Below, piece after piece: positions 16,016 to 24,642 of a DNA stretch of 64,000 nt; the first letter of the stretch is position 1; each line of letters opens with the position of its first letter. Source of the stretch: an uncultured Ruthenibacterium sp. (lineage in GTDB: Bacteria; Bacillota; Clostridia; Oscillospirales; Ruminococcaceae); NCBI GenBank assembly GCA_944386565.1, contig CALXBO010000004.1, positions 38,278 to 102,277 on the forward strand. The letters are read 5' to 3'. The notes beneath the pieces were generated by a model that had not been told where the DNA came from, ran no database searches, and was given only the letters and a program-made list of their open reading frames with translations. The translations under genes and the position numbers were made by a program.

Positions 16016-18283
16016 TTATTGCATGGTCCCGTCGCCGTATTCCTGCGCGGGCGCCGGTGCGGCGCACAGCGGGAAGGAGAGCGTCACCTTGAACAGGTCT
16101 CCGTCCGTCGTCACCGCCAGCGTGCCGCCCTGCAGCTCGGTGAAGCTCTTGGCGATGGCGAGCCCGAGACCGCTGCCGTCGGTGCTGCGGTTGCGGTCGC
16201 CGCGCACAAAGCGGTCCGTGATGTGCTCCGCGTCGAAGTCAAGTTCCTCGGCCGAGACGTTCTTCATCGTCAGCACGGCGCGGCCGCTCTGCTGCGTCAG
16301 CAGCAGGTAGGCCCGCGTGCCGGGCATCGCGTATTTCGTGATGTTCACGATGAGGTTTTCGAGGATGCGCCACGTCTTCTGTCCGTCGAGCATGCAGTAC
16401 ACTTTTTCCGGCGGGTAGACGGCGCGGAAATCGACGCCGCTCGCGGTTGTGCGGTCCTCGAGTTCACAGAGCACCTGGCGCATCAGCGAGCCGAGCTCCA
16501 GCGTCTGCGGCGTGAACGTGATGTTTCCGGACGCCGCCTTGCTCATCTCGAACAGGTCTTCGATGAGGCGCTTGAGACGCTGCGATTTCTTGTCCAGCGT
16601 CTCGATGTACGCGCGGCGCGTCGCCTCGTCGAGCGAGTCGTCTTTCAAGAGGTCCACATACGTGATGATGGCCGTCAGCGGGGTCTTGAGGTCGTGCGAG
16701 ACGTTCGTGATGAGTTCCGTCTTCATGTTCTGGCTGCGCACCTTCTCCTCGACGGCGCGGTCGATGCCGTCCTGCACGGCGTTCATCTCCACGCGCAGCG
16801 CGTCGAAGATGCCGGCGTTCTCCTCCAGATGCGCGCCCGGTTCTCCCGCGGCCATGCGCCGCATGCCCTCGTAGATGGCGAGATAGTCGCGCTGGAGCTT
16901 TTCACCCCAGCGGCGCAGCGCGAAGAACAGAACGATGGAATAGGGAATCACGCCGAACAGACCGAACACCCAGAACAGGCAGAACAGCGACACGAGCGCG
17001 AGATTTACGAGCACGATGCGCAGGATGGCCTTGTCGAGCGGCTGCGAGAGGTCAAACTCCCCGAGTCGGTGTGCGAATGCGCGCCCCTTGCGCCAGAGGT
17101 ATGCCACAAAGGAGCGTCCGGCCAGCGCGCGGAAAAAGCCCTTGCGCGGCAGATGCGCGAGCAACAGCGCGCTCACGAACACGAGCGCCAGCGGCGCAAA
17201 CCACGCTGCGAACCCCATCACGATGCACAGAAACGAGATGATCGGCTGCGGGAACAGGCTCCCGGCAAAGTTTTCCGCCTTGAAGCTGCCCGTGCACAGG
17301 AGCATCAGGAAGTCGGCCATCGCGGCGAAAAGTCCCAGCGCGAGGACGAGCCCCCACAGCGGGAGGTCGGTGAATGCGCGCGCGGACATCTGCGCGCCCA
17401 GCGCGAGTTTCCTCTTGGCCCACACGGCGGCCGCGGCGGCCATCCCCGCGGCCACGGCCGCGACGGGGAGGTACACCACGTAGCCGAACTGCGTCATGCC
17501 GTCGCGCATGATCTGCCGGCGGATGCCGTCATAATCCAGCGAGGAAAGCGGTTCGCACACCGCCAGCACGACGGTCACGTCCGGCACGTACGGTGAAAAC
17601 GTGTCTCCGTATAAATCCGTCAGATTCGAGAAGATATCTGTCACGGAATATTTCACGCTGAAGCGCATCCAGTCCGAAAACGACGAGAGCCCGCGCTCGG
17701 TCGTCCACCGCCCGGCGAGGCTCTCCAGTACGGGTCCGTTCCGGCCGAACGAAAAACTCGCGGTGAAGCGAACGTCGGACGGCAGTTCGTCCTCCTGCGC
17801 GAGCGTGATCTCCGCGCTTGCCATCTCGGCGGGCGCCGCGTCCGTGTTGTCCGCGAACGGCGTCGTGTGGACGCCGATGTCCGCGAGCCCCGCGAGGTCG
17901 GAGGATGTGTTCGTCAGCAGCACGCGGCCCTCGGGGTCCAGCACGGCATAGGAGAAATTTCCGTACCCGCCCAGCACCGCCTCGAGCTGCGCGTCGAAAT
18001 AATTGCGCATGTTCGCGGCGCTGTCCGCGTCCCAGCCCTCCGGCGTCTGCGCGTCGGGAGCGTAGTACTCGGAGGGCGTCAGCCCCGCAGGTTCGCCCTC
18101 GGCCTGCCATGCCAGCGCGTAGGCCGTCCAGACCATCGGGTTCTGCAGCGATGTGTAGAAATCGCTCGTGAACGGCGTGACGGCTCCGGCGGCCAGCGTG
18201 GAGACGCACAGCGCCAGCCCCGACAGAGCGGCCAGCAGCGCGCAGACGAGCGACCATTTATATTTTTTCGATCTTGTATCCAA
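16016..18283 (-). CDS. Sensor histidine kinase, VanS-like, 755 aa
   Basis: Domain order: N-terminal transmembrane helix (~10-32), a large extracytoplasmic sensor (~35-265), four more hydrophobic segments between about 270 and 470, a linker, then HisKA with NVSHDLKTPL (phospho-acceptor H530), and an ATPase domain with NLIVNITKYAM (N box) and DGSGLGLAIA (G box). It would autophosphorylate and pass phosphate to the response regulator encoded just upstream. The start is a TTG at 18283, inside the last 26 nt of the regulator gene, so the two are translationally coupled; no better in-frame start exists nearby. The extra membrane block is unusual for VanS-type kinases. The signal is unknown. Confidence 0.9.
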   Translation of the reverse strand: MDTRSKKYKWSLVCALLAALSGLALCVSTLAAGAVTPFTSDFYTSLQNPMVWTAYALAWQAEGEPAGLTPSEYYAPDAQTPEGWDADSAANMRNYFDAQLEAVLGGYGNFSYAVLDPEGRVLLTNTSSDLAGLADIGVHTTPFADNTDAAPAEMASAEITLAQEDELPSDVRFTASFSFGRNGPVLESLAGRWTTERGLSSFSDWMRFSVKYSVTDIFSNLTDLYGDTFSPYVPDVTVVLAVCEPLSSLDYDGIRRQIMRDGMTQFGYVVYLPVAAVAAGMAAAAAVWAKRKLALGAQMSARAFTDLPLWGLVLALGLFAAMADFLMLLCTGSFKAENFAGSLFPQPIISFLCIVMGFAAWFAPLALVFVSALLLAHLPRKGFFRALAGRSFVAYLWRKGRAFAHRLGEFDLSQPLDKAILRIVLVNLALVSLFCLFWVFGLFGVIPYSIVLFFALRRWGEKLQRDYLAIYEGMRRMAAGEPGAHLEENAGIFDALRVEMNAVQDGIDRAVEEKVRSQNMKTELITNVSHDLKTPLTAIITYVDLLKDDSLDEATRRAYIETLDKKSQRLKRLIEDLFEMSKAASGNITFTPQTLELGSLMRQVLCELEDRTTASGVDFRAVYPPEKVYCMLDGQKTWRILENLIVNITKYAMPGTRAYLLLTQQSGRAVLTMKNVSAEELDFDAEHITDRFVRGDRNRSTDGSGLGLAIAKSFTELQGGTLAVTTDGDLFKVTLSFPLCAAPAPAQEYGDGTMQ

Positions 18284-18956
18284 TGCCCCACACCACTTTC
18301 AGATACTTGGGTTTCTTCGGGTCGATCTCGATTTTCTCGCGCAGGTTGCGCAGATGCACCATGACGGTTTCGGTGTTGACGGCGCGCTCGTTCCACACGC
18401 GCTCGTAGATCTCCTCGGCGGAGAACACGCGCCCGGGGTGGCGGATGAGCAGTGAGAGGATCTTGAATTCCAGCGGGGTCAGGCGGACGTTTTCTCCGTC
18501 GGCGGTCACGGTCACGGCGTCCTCGTTGAGCTCCAGTTCGCCCACGCGGTACACGCGGGAGCCCTCGTCGGGCGCGTCCCCGGAGCGGGAAAAGCGCTCG
18601 TAGCGGCGCAGCTGCGCGCGCACGCGGGCGAGCAGTTCCATCGGCACGAAGGGCTTCGTCACGTAGTCGTCGGCGCCGATGTCGAGCCCCGTGATCTTGT
18701 CGACGTCCTCGGACTTGGCCGACAGGAAGATGACGGGGATGTCGGATTCGCGCCGCAGCGCCAGAACCATCGAGATGCCGTCCATCACGGGCATCATCAC
18801 GTCCGCGATCACGAGGTCGACGCCGCCCTCGCGCACCGCGTCAAGGCCGGCGCGCCCGTTGGCGGCCTTCCTGACGGCGTACCCCTGATTCTCCAGATAA
18901 ATGCCGATGCCGTCGCGGATCTCGGCGTCGTCCTCCACGACAAGGATGCATGCCAT
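18258..18956 (-). CDS. OmpR/VanR-family response regulator
   Basis: A 232-residue regulator. The receiver domain has the acidic pair ED at residues 8-9, phospho-acceptor D52 in VIADVMMP, and the conserved lysine in VTKPF. The winged-helix DNA-binding domain covers residues ~130-230 (LTPLEFKILSLLIRHPG, TVMVHLRNLREKIE). Start: ATG 18956 with GAGG about 10 nt upstream. It overlaps the histidine kinase by 26 nt and follows an ECF sigma gene 46 nt upstream, although a promoter-like element lies between them. Its targets are not visible; envelope stress or antibiotic response is the usual role of VanRS-like pairs. Confidence 0.93.
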   Translation of the reverse strand: MACILVVEDDAEIRDGIGIYLENQGYAVRKAANGRAGLDAVREGGVDLVIADVMMPVMDGISMVLALRRESDIPVIFLSAKSEDVDKITGLDIGADDYVTKPFVPMELLARVRAQLRRYERFSRSGDAPDEGSRVYRVGELELNEDAVTVTADGENVRLTPLEFKILSLLIRHPGRVFSAEEIYERVWNERAVNTETVMVHLRNLREKIEIDPKKPKYLKVVWGIGYKIEKI

Positions 18957-18990
18957 GTGCGCGTTCCCTCCTGAGCTTTGTTTCCCCCAC

Positions 18991-19001
18991 AGTATACCAC
19001 A
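18991..19001 (-). promoter_or_regulatory. Extended -10 promoter for the response regulator-kinase pair
   Basis: The minus strand reads TGTGGTATACT, identical to the element before the XRE gene. The -35 is not recognisable. Confidence 0.5.
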
Positions 19002-19002
19002 A

Positions 19003-19506
19003 TCAAACGGCGGCGCACAGTTGTTTTTTCAGAATGCCGCGCGCGCGGTAGACCTGTGTCTGCACGGTGCGCGGCAGGCGGTTCGTAGCGCGAGCGATCT
19101 CGGAGGCGGAGTAGCCGGCGAGAAAATACAGCGTGCCTGTCTCGCGGTACGTGCGGGGCAACGCGCGCACGGCGCGCGCGGTGTCCTGCGCGGCGCACCG
19201 CGCCTCGACGCGCTCCTCAACGCTCGGCGCGCTGTCGGCAAACGCCGCCAGCGTCTCGTCGTCCGCCGCGGACGAGCGGCGCGTGTGCGCGCACTTCAGA
19301 TGATCTTTCGCCTTGTTCACGGCGATGCGGCACAGCCAGGCGCGCGGCGCCTCGGCGGGGCAGGAGTCCCGGTGCGTCCACGCGGCGAGAAACGTCTCCT
19401 GCACGAGGTCTTCGGCGGTGTACGCATCGCGGACCAGCTGCCGGCAGACGCTGTACACCAGCTTTTCGTATTGGATCACCATAGACTCGAACGCAGCCTC
19501 GGTCAC
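19003..19506 (-). CDS. ECF-type RNA polymerase sigma factor
   Basis: A 167-residue sigma-70 family factor of group IV. Region 2 has AEDLVQETFLAAW (residues ~30-43). Region 4 has SASEIARATNRLPRTVQ (residues ~133-150), the helix-turn-helix that reads the -35. No anti-sigma gene is adjacent; the next gene downstream is a response regulator. The start is GTG 19506 with AAAGGGGG upstream. It is divergent from the UMF1 transporter. It might direct transcription of the regulator-kinase pair or be controlled by it, but no target promoter can be named. Confidence 0.9.
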   Translation of the reverse strand: MTEAAFESMVIQYEKLVYSVCRQLVRDAYTAEDLVQETFLAAWTHRDSCPAEAPRAWLCRIAVNKAKDHLKCAHTRRSSAADDETLAAFADSAPSVEERVEARCAAQDTARAVRALPRTYRETGTLYFLAGYSASEIARATNRLPRTVQTQVYRARGILKKQLCAAV

Positions 19507-19616
19507 GGCGTGCGCCCCCTTTCCGCATCATTTCACTGTACGCATTGTACCGCCCGATTCGGAAGACAGCCCGGTAAAAAAACAAAAGATTTTCGAAAGA
19601 TTGACATTCCTGCGCC

Positions 19617-19645
19617 TTGTGCTTTCGGACGGGGAATGTTACACT
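19617..19645 (+). promoter_or_regulatory. Sigma-A promoter of the UMF1 operon
   Basis: TTGTGC (19617-19622), 17-nt spacer, TACACT (19640-19645) with a TGT extension. A stray TTGACA at 19601 is too far from any -10. Confidence 0.6.
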
Positions 19646-19682
19646 GAAAGAAATGCAGCAGGAAAAAGAGGAGTGGAAATCC

Positions 19683-21011
19683 ATGTTTCTGAAGCGATAT
19701 ACCAAGGAGGAAAAGAGCTGGATGATGTACGACTGGGCCAACTCCGCCCACTCTGTCATCGTCGTCACCATCCTGCCGATCTTCTTCAATTCCATTGCCA
19801 CCGAGCGCGGCATGAGCATCTGGGGCTACGCCACGAGCGCCGCCATGCTCATCGTGGCGCTGATGGCCCCCGTCATGGGCGCATTCGGTGACTTCCGCGG
19901 CTGGCGGAAGAAACTGTTCTTTACGTTCATGCTCATCGGCGTGCTGGCGTGCGCCGGGCTTGCGGTCACGCCGATGCTCGATCTGTCCACCGCCGAGGCG
20001 ATGGAAAAGGTCGCGTTCGCCATCCTTGTGCTCTACATCATCAGCACCATCGGCTTTGCGGGCGCGAACCTGTATTACGACAGCTTCCTCAACGACGTCA
20101 CCACCCCCGAGCGCATGGACAGCGTGTCCACCATGGGCTACGGCATGGGCTACATCGGCGGCTCCACCATTCCGCTGCTGATGTTCCTCATCCTCGTGGG
20201 CGCGTTCGGCGTCGACATGATGGCGGCCATGTCCTTTGCGTTCGGCCTCACCGCCGTGTGGTGGTTCGTGTTCAGCATCCCTCTGCTCAAGAACGTCGAG
20301 CAGAAGAGCTGGATCGAGCGCGAGGAGCACCCCGTGCGCAGCAGCCTTTCGAAGCTGGGCGCGACGGCACGTGAAATTTTCCGCAACAAAGCCATGTTCG
20401 TCTACCTCATCGCATACTTTTTCTATATCGACGGCGTGAACACCGTCATCCATATGTCGACGAGCTACGGCGACACGCTGGGCCTTGATTCCACCGCCAT
20501 GCTGTTGGCGCTGCTGCTCGTGCAGGTGCTGGGCCTGCCGTTCGCGCTGCTCTACATCAAGCTGGCCGACCGCTTCGGCGCGCGCTTCATGGTGGGCGTG
20601 GGCATCGGCGTGTACTGCTTCATCACGGTGTTCGCGTTCTTCATCAGCGAGACGTGGCACTTCTGGGTGCTGGCGGTGCTCGTCGCCACGAGCCAGGGCG
20701 GCATCCAGGCGCTGAGCCGCAGCATGTTCGGCAAAATGATCCCCGACAAGGCGCGCACGGGCGAGTTCTTCGGATTCTACGACATCTTCGGCAAGTTCTC
20801 CGCCATCATGGGCCCGACGCTCGTGGCCGTGACGAACGGCATCGCCGCGGACGTCATCTCCCGCAACTCGACGGCCTCCGTCGAGGAGATCGAGGCGATG
20901 GCCGCTCCGTGGGGCGTGCTGAGCATCCTCATCATCTTCCTCATCGGCGGCGCGCTGTACTTCCTCGTTCTGCCGCGCTATCTGAAGCGCGGCGAAGGAA
21001 AGGCGGACTGA
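19683..21011 (+). CDS. UMF1 (Atg22-like) family MFS transporter
   Basis: A 442-residue protein with about 12 transmembrane helices. The N-terminal YDWANSAHSV is the hallmark of the UMF1/Atg22 group. Further family features are GFAGANLYYDSFLNDV and SQGGIQALSRSMFGKMIP. Atg22 exports amino acids from the yeast vacuole; bacterial substrates are not established. Start: ATG 19683 with GAGGAG upstream. The next gene begins 3 nt after its stop codon, so the two are cotranscribed. The family call is firm; function is open. Confidence 0.9.
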   Translation: MFLKRYTKEEKSWMMYDWANSAHSVIVVTILPIFFNSIATERGMSIWGYATSAAMLIVALMAPVMGAFGDFRGWRKKLFFTFMLIGVLACAGLAVTPMLDLSTAEAMEKVAFAILVLYIISTIGFAGANLYYDSFLNDVTTPERMDSVSTMGYGMGYIGGSTIPLLMFLILVGAFGVDMMAAMSFAFGLTAVWWFVFSIPLLKNVEQKSWIEREEHPVRSSLSKLGATAREIFRNKAMFVYLIAYFFYIDGVNTVIHMSTSYGDTLGLDSTAMLLALLLVQVLGLPFALLYIKLADRFGARFMVGVGIGVYCFITVFAFFISETWHFWVLAVLVATSQGGIQALSRSMFGKMIPDKARTGEFFGFYDIFGKFSAIMGPTLVAVTNGIAADVISRNSTASVEEIEAMAAPWGVLSILIIFLIGGALYFLVLPRYLKRGEGKAD

Positions 21012-21014
21012 TCC

Positions 21015-21917
21015 ATGGCCGAAGCATACACACATCTTCGCATCGCGCGCGCGGCGCGCGGCGCGTTTCAGCTTCCGGGCTGCGAGGAGGCATACCTCCT
21101 CGGCGCAAACGGCCCGGACCCGTTCTTTGCGTACAAGATCCTCTCGAAACACAAACCCGTGCCGCTGCCTGAGATCGGCAGCCGCATGCACACCGAGCGC
21201 TGCGGCGAGTTCCTGACGGAGCTGCTCGCGCGCAGCGAGACGCCCGCACAGAAGAGCTACGCGCTGGGCTTTCTCACGCACTACGCGGCCGACCGCGTGT
21301 TCCACCCCTACGTCGCGGCGTGCACCGCTCCGGGAGGAGCGTTCTGCCGCGCCGAGGGCCACGGCTTCTGCGAAGTGGCGCTCGATACGTATTTTCATAT
21401 GAAAGACACCGGGCGCGGCGGCGTTCCATCGAGAGAAGCCGCCGTCATGCCCGCCACGCGCGAGCTGGCCGAGGTCGCGGCGCTGCTGCGCTCGTGTATC
21501 CGCAGCGTGTACGGCGAGGACATTCCGTTCCTGGCCGTCACCGATTCGTTCCGCCATTTCCGCCGCCTGCACGCCTTTTTCTTCTCGCCGCTCGGCGGAA
21601 AGAAGGTGCTGGCTGCGGCGGCTGAGAAAACCGTGCTGCGCCGTCCGGGCTACGCATTGTCCCACATGACGCCGGCGTGCGCTCCGCGCAAGGGCTTTGC
21701 CGACGTGTGGGTGAACCCCTTCACGGGCGAGACCGTGCACGCCGGGCCGGATGCGCTGTGCCGCGAGGCCGAGACGTCCGCCGCCGCGCTGTGCGAGATC
21801 GCGCTGCGCTACTGGGACGGCCGGGCCGACGCGTCGGTTGTGTCCGCCGTCATCGGGTCCGACAGCTACGAGACGGGCCTGCCGTGGGAACAGAGCGCGC
21901 AGGCGGCCGGGGCCTGA
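21015..21917 (+). CDS. Zinc-dependent phospholipase C-like protein
   Basis: A 300-residue protein of the zinc-dependent PLC/S1-nuclease fold family. The order of motifs is typical: early histidine (YTHL), GANGPDPFFAYK, MHTERCGEFL, then GFLTHYAADRVFHPYV, which carries several of the zinc ligands, and an EGHGFCEVALD segment. There is no signal peptide, unlike secreted clostridial toxins, so a cytoplasmic role in phospholipid or related metabolism is more likely. It begins 3 nt after the UMF1 gene ends and is translationally coupled to it. Substrate unknown. Confidence 0.83.
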   Translation: MAEAYTHLRIARAARGAFQLPGCEEAYLLGANGPDPFFAYKILSKHKPVPLPEIGSRMHTERCGEFLTELLARSETPAQKSYALGFLTHYAADRVFHPYVAACTAPGGAFCRAEGHGFCEVALDTYFHMKDTGRGGVPSREAAVMPATRELAEVAALLRSCIRSVYGEDIPFLAVTDSFRHFRRLHAFFFSPLGGKKVLAAAAEKTVLRRPGYALSHMTPACAPRKGFADVWVNPFTGETVHAGPDALCREAETSAAALCEIALRYWDGRADASVVSAVIGSDSYETGLPWEQSAQAAGA

Positions 21918-22020
21918 ACCATCATCCATACCGTCATGCGGGGCGGACGCGCCGCCGGGCCGGGAAGGCCTGCGGAGCGCCCGCCTTTTTCGTCCGCCGG
22001 AATCAGAAGGAGGGCTATTT

Positions 22021-22722
22021 ATGCAGACTGTCCTGCTCGCCGTGTGCATCGCACTCTCGCTCGGCACTCTTGCCGTGCTGGTGCGCATCGCGTACAGCCG
22101 CCGGCATTTTCACCGCTACGCCGCCGCAAAGACGGCCGCGAGCGCGGCGTTTCTCATCACGGCCGCCGCGGGCTTCATGTCCCGCGGGAGCTTCGGCACA
22201 CAGGGTGCGCTGCTCGCGGCGGGGCTCGTGCTTTGTTTTGCGGGCGATGTGCTGCTCGGCCTCGCCAACGTGCGCGCTGCGTACTTCGGGCCGTTCTTTG
22301 CGTCCGGTGCGGCATCGTTCTGCGCGGCGCACGCCGTGTTCTGCGTGCTGTTCGCGTCGCAGCAGACGCTCAGCCCCGCGCATTTCGTCCTGCCGGTGCT
22401 CCTCACGGCCGTGTTCGCCGTGTGCGCACGCGATACCCGCCGGTTCCGTCTGCGCCGTATGAAAGTCCCGGCGCTCGTGTATACGTTCTTTGTGGGGTTG
22501 ATGTGCTCGCTCGGCGTGTCGCTGTACCTCGTGCGGGGCGGTGCGCTCGGAGCGCTCTCGGCCGTGGGCGGCGCGCTGTTTCTTGTCTCGGATGCGGTGC
22601 TGCTGTTCCTGTATTTCTATCACAAAAAGCGCGCCGTGCTGCGCGCGGCAAACCTCATCACCTATTACCTCGGCATGCTGTGCCTCGCACTCACGGCGGG
22701 CATGGCCGCTGCGCATTTGTAA
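22021..22722 (+). CDS. YhhN/TMEM86-family membrane protein (lysoplasmalogenase-like)
   Basis: A 233-residue protein with about eight hydrophobic segments. The KTAASAAFLI segment and LCFAGDVLLGLA correspond to the conserved Lys and the Gly-Asp motif of the YhhN family, to which vertebrate lysoplasmalogenase belongs. That enzyme cleaves the vinyl-ether bond of lysoplasmalogen. Many strict anaerobes of Clostridia make plasmalogens, so a lipid role fits and agrees with the phospholipase-like gene upstream. Start: ATG 22021 behind AGGAGGG. The 103-nt gap before it contains an imperfect GC-rich inverted repeat but no clear promoter. Confidence 0.8.
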   Translation: MQTVLLAVCIALSLGTLAVLVRIAYSRRHFHRYAAAKTAASAAFLITAAAGFMSRGSFGTQGALLAAGLVLCFAGDVLLGLANVRAAYFGPFFASGAASFCAAHAVFCVLFASQQTLSPAHFVLPVLLTAVFAVCARDTRRFRLRRMKVPALVYTFFVGLMCSLGVSLYLVRGGALGALSAVGGALFLVSDAVLLFLYFYHKKRAVLRAANLITYYLGMLCLALTAGMAAAHL

Positions 22723-22748
22723 AAAAGTTGTGACACGCATGCCGGACG

Positions 22749-22777
22749 TTGGATTTTGAAGAGAATTGTGGTATACT
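22749..22777 (+). promoter_or_regulatory. Sigma-A promoter of the membrane protein gene
   Basis: TTGGAT (22749-22754), 17-nt spacer, TATACT (22772-22777) within TGTGGTATACT. Confidence 0.75.
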
Positions 22778-22810
22778 GGCGTTATCTATAAAACGGAGTC
22801 GATTCTCACC

Positions 22811-23311
22811 ATGATCAATATCACAAACAAAACATACTATGCGATCTGCGTGCTGTGCGCGGGCCTTACCGCACTGGGCGGGCTTCTGCTCGTGTTCGGC
22901 ACATACGTCAGCGTCCTGTATAACATCGTCAGTATCCTGATGGCGTTTTCCATGATGATGATGTGCGTGCAGAAGGCGCTTCCGAAAGAGTTCCGCTATT
23001 CAGCCGCCGCGTCCATGGTCCTGTGGCTGTTCACGATGGTCCCGACCGGCGAGGGCTACAACCTTCTGTCCATCCTGGGCGGCGCGCTGGCGTGGCCGGT
23101 GTTCGCGTGGCCGTATTTCCACCGCGCGCAGCCGGAATCGTTTGTGCGCAAGACGGGCTCGATGGTGTTCGTCGCGGGCGCGGCGCAGCTCGTCGGGAGT
23201 TTTGCGCCGCTGTCGCAGATGTTCGCGGCCGTTCTGTCTGTCGTATTCGCGCTGATCTACGGGCTGTTCTCGTATTTCCTGTTCAAGGGAGAGGCAGAAC
23301 ACGAATCGTGA
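22811..23311 (+). CDS. Six-helix membrane protein of unknown function (166 aa)
   Basis: Six hydrophobic segments fill almost the whole 166 residues (about 9-30, 36-54, 65-80, 85-105, 118-136, 140-160). A run of four methionines lies in helix 2. No catalytic motif is seen and I do not recognise the family. The promoter upstream is good, the ribosome site (ACGGAG, rather far) is weak. The GHL10 lipoprotein gene follows 44 nt later and may be cotranscribed. Confidence 0.75.
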   Translation: MINITNKTYYAICVLCAGLTALGGLLLVFGTYVSVLYNIVSILMAFSMMMMCVQKALPKEFRYSAAASMVLWLFTMVPTGEGYNLLSILGGALAWPVFAWPYFHRAQPESFVRKTGSMVFVAGAAQLVGSFAPLSQMFAAVLSVVFALIYGLFSYFLFKGEAEHES

Positions 23312-23355
23312 CGCGCCCGGGCGCATAGGATGAAATCAAAAAGGAGACTTGTCCC

Positions 23356-24597
23356 ATGCACCGCATCCGCTTCCTGACATTCCTCGCCGCGGCCGTCTTT
23401 TTTCTGACGGCGTGCGGCCCGCTGCCGAATTCCGGGGAGGACACCCCGGCGGGCGGCGATTTTACATATGTCCCCGACACCACGCGCGCGGCCGATCTGT
23501 CCGCGCTCGGGTACCGCAGCGTCTGGTTCAGCTATTTTGAATGGCAGACCACCGACTGTTCGAGCGAGGAGGCGTTCCGCGCCGCCGTGCGCACCGTGTG
23601 CCGGAACACGGCGTCGCTCGGGCTGAACTGGATCACCGTGCAGGTGCGCCCGTTTGGTGACGCCGTGTATCCCAGCTCGATCTTCCCGTGGAGCCACGTC
23701 GTCACCGGCACGCAGGGCGCGGCCCCGTCGTTCGATCCGCTCGCGGTGTTCATCGAGGAAGCCCATGCCGCGGGCCTTTCGTTCGAGGCGTGGATCAACC
23801 CCTACCGCGTGCGGCTCACCGAGAGCCTGCCCTCGCAGCTCGCGGATTCGAACCCCGCGGTCACGCATCCCGACTGGGTGCGCGAGGCAAACGGCGGCCT
23901 TTACTACGACCCCGCCATCCCCGAGGTGCAGCAGATGATCGTGGAGGGCGTGCGCGAGGTCGTGGCGAACTACGACGTCGACGGCGTTCAGTTTGACGAC
24001 TACTTCTATCCCACCACCGACGCGTCGTTCGACGCGGAGACGTACGCTGTGTACGGCGGCGGCCAGGCGCTCGACGCGTGGCGGCGCGAAAACGTCAACA
24101 CGCTGGTGAAGACGGTGTATGAGACCGTCAAGACCGAGAAGCCGGACGTGCGCTTCGGCATCAGCCCGCAGGGCAACAACGACAACAACTACAACGGCCA
24201 GTACAGCGACGTCGCGCTGTGGATGAGCGAGCCGGGGTATGTGGATTACGTGCTGCCGCAGGTCTACTGGGGCTACGGCTACACGCTGCAGAGCGGCTCG
24301 CAGCGCTTTGCCTTCGAGAACATCACCGCCGAGTGGGCGGCGATGGAGCGGTGCGACGCGGTCGAACTCTACTTCGGCCTCGGTGCGTACCGCATCGGCG
24401 ACGGCGACGGCGGCGCGAACGACCAGACGCAGTGGTCGAGCGGGCACAACCTCGCCGATCAGGTGAACACGCTGTCCGAGACGGCGGGCGCGTCCGGCGT
24501 GTCGCTGTATCCGTACCGCTACCTGTTTGCAAACGGGGAGCACCCGGAGCTCGCGGCCGCCGAGTGCGAGGCGCTGCGCGGACTGCTCGCATCCTGA
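23356..24597 (+). CDS. GHL10-family glycosidase-like lipoprotein (YngK/DigH type)
   Basis: A 413-residue lipoprotein: signal peptide with lipobox LTAC (Cys about residue 20), then a TIM barrel of the glycosyl-hydrolase-like 10 family (PF02638). Characteristic segments are GYRSVWFSYFEWQ, EAWINPYRVR, DVDGVQFDDYFYP (with the acidic residues expected in the active site) and YVDYVLPQVYWG. Related enzymes cleave denuded peptidoglycan glycan strands, so a role in cell-wall turnover on the outer face of the membrane is likely. Start: ATG 23356 with AAAAGGAG upstream. It ends at a convergent terminator. Confidence 0.9.
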   Translation: MHRIRFLTFLAAAVFFLTACGPLPNSGEDTPAGGDFTYVPDTTRAADLSALGYRSVWFSYFEWQTTDCSSEEAFRAAVRTVCRNTASLGLNWITVQVRPFGDAVYPSSIFPWSHVVTGTQGAAPSFDPLAVFIEEAHAAGLSFEAWINPYRVRLTESLPSQLADSNPAVTHPDWVREANGGLYYDPAIPEVQQMIVEGVREVVANYDVDGVQFDDYFYPTTDASFDAETYAVYGGGQALDAWRRENVNTLVKTVYETVKTEKPDVRFGISPQGNNDNNYNGQYSDVALWMSEPGYVDYVLPQVYWGYGYTLQSGSQRFAFENITAEWAAMERCDAVELYFGLGAYRIGDGDGGANDQTQWSSGHNLADQVNTLSETAGASGVSLYPYRYLFANGEHPELAAAECEALRGLLAS

Positions 24598-24605
24598 CAA
24601 AACAA

Positions 24606-24633
24606 AAAAGCCGTTCCCGAAGGAACGGCTTTT
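24606..24633. terminator. Bidirectional intrinsic terminator
   Basis: AGCCGTTCC (24609-24617) pairs with GGAACGGCT (24622-24630), with A- and T-runs at the two sides. It serves the convergent lipoprotein and metallo-hydrolase genes. Confidence 0.9.
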
Positions 24634-24642
24634 CCGCGGGGA

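Noticed and set aside
18254..18257. ATG overlapping the response regulator stop as the kinase start
   Set aside because: That ATG is in a different frame from the kinase; the kinase frame begins at the TTG at 18283.
19601..19606. TTGACA as the -35 of the UMF1 promoter
   Set aside because: The only -10 candidate is 33 nt downstream; TTGTGC at 19617 gives a 17-nt spacer.
21930..21995. GC-rich inverted repeat after the phospholipase-like gene as a terminator
   Set aside because: The arms pair imperfectly and the T-run is short; support is too weak to list.
19533..22088. Minus-strand open frame of 851 codons opposite UMF1 and the phospholipase-like gene
   Set aside because: Both plus-strand genes show family motifs and ribosome sites; the opposite frame has composition typical of an antisense shadow.
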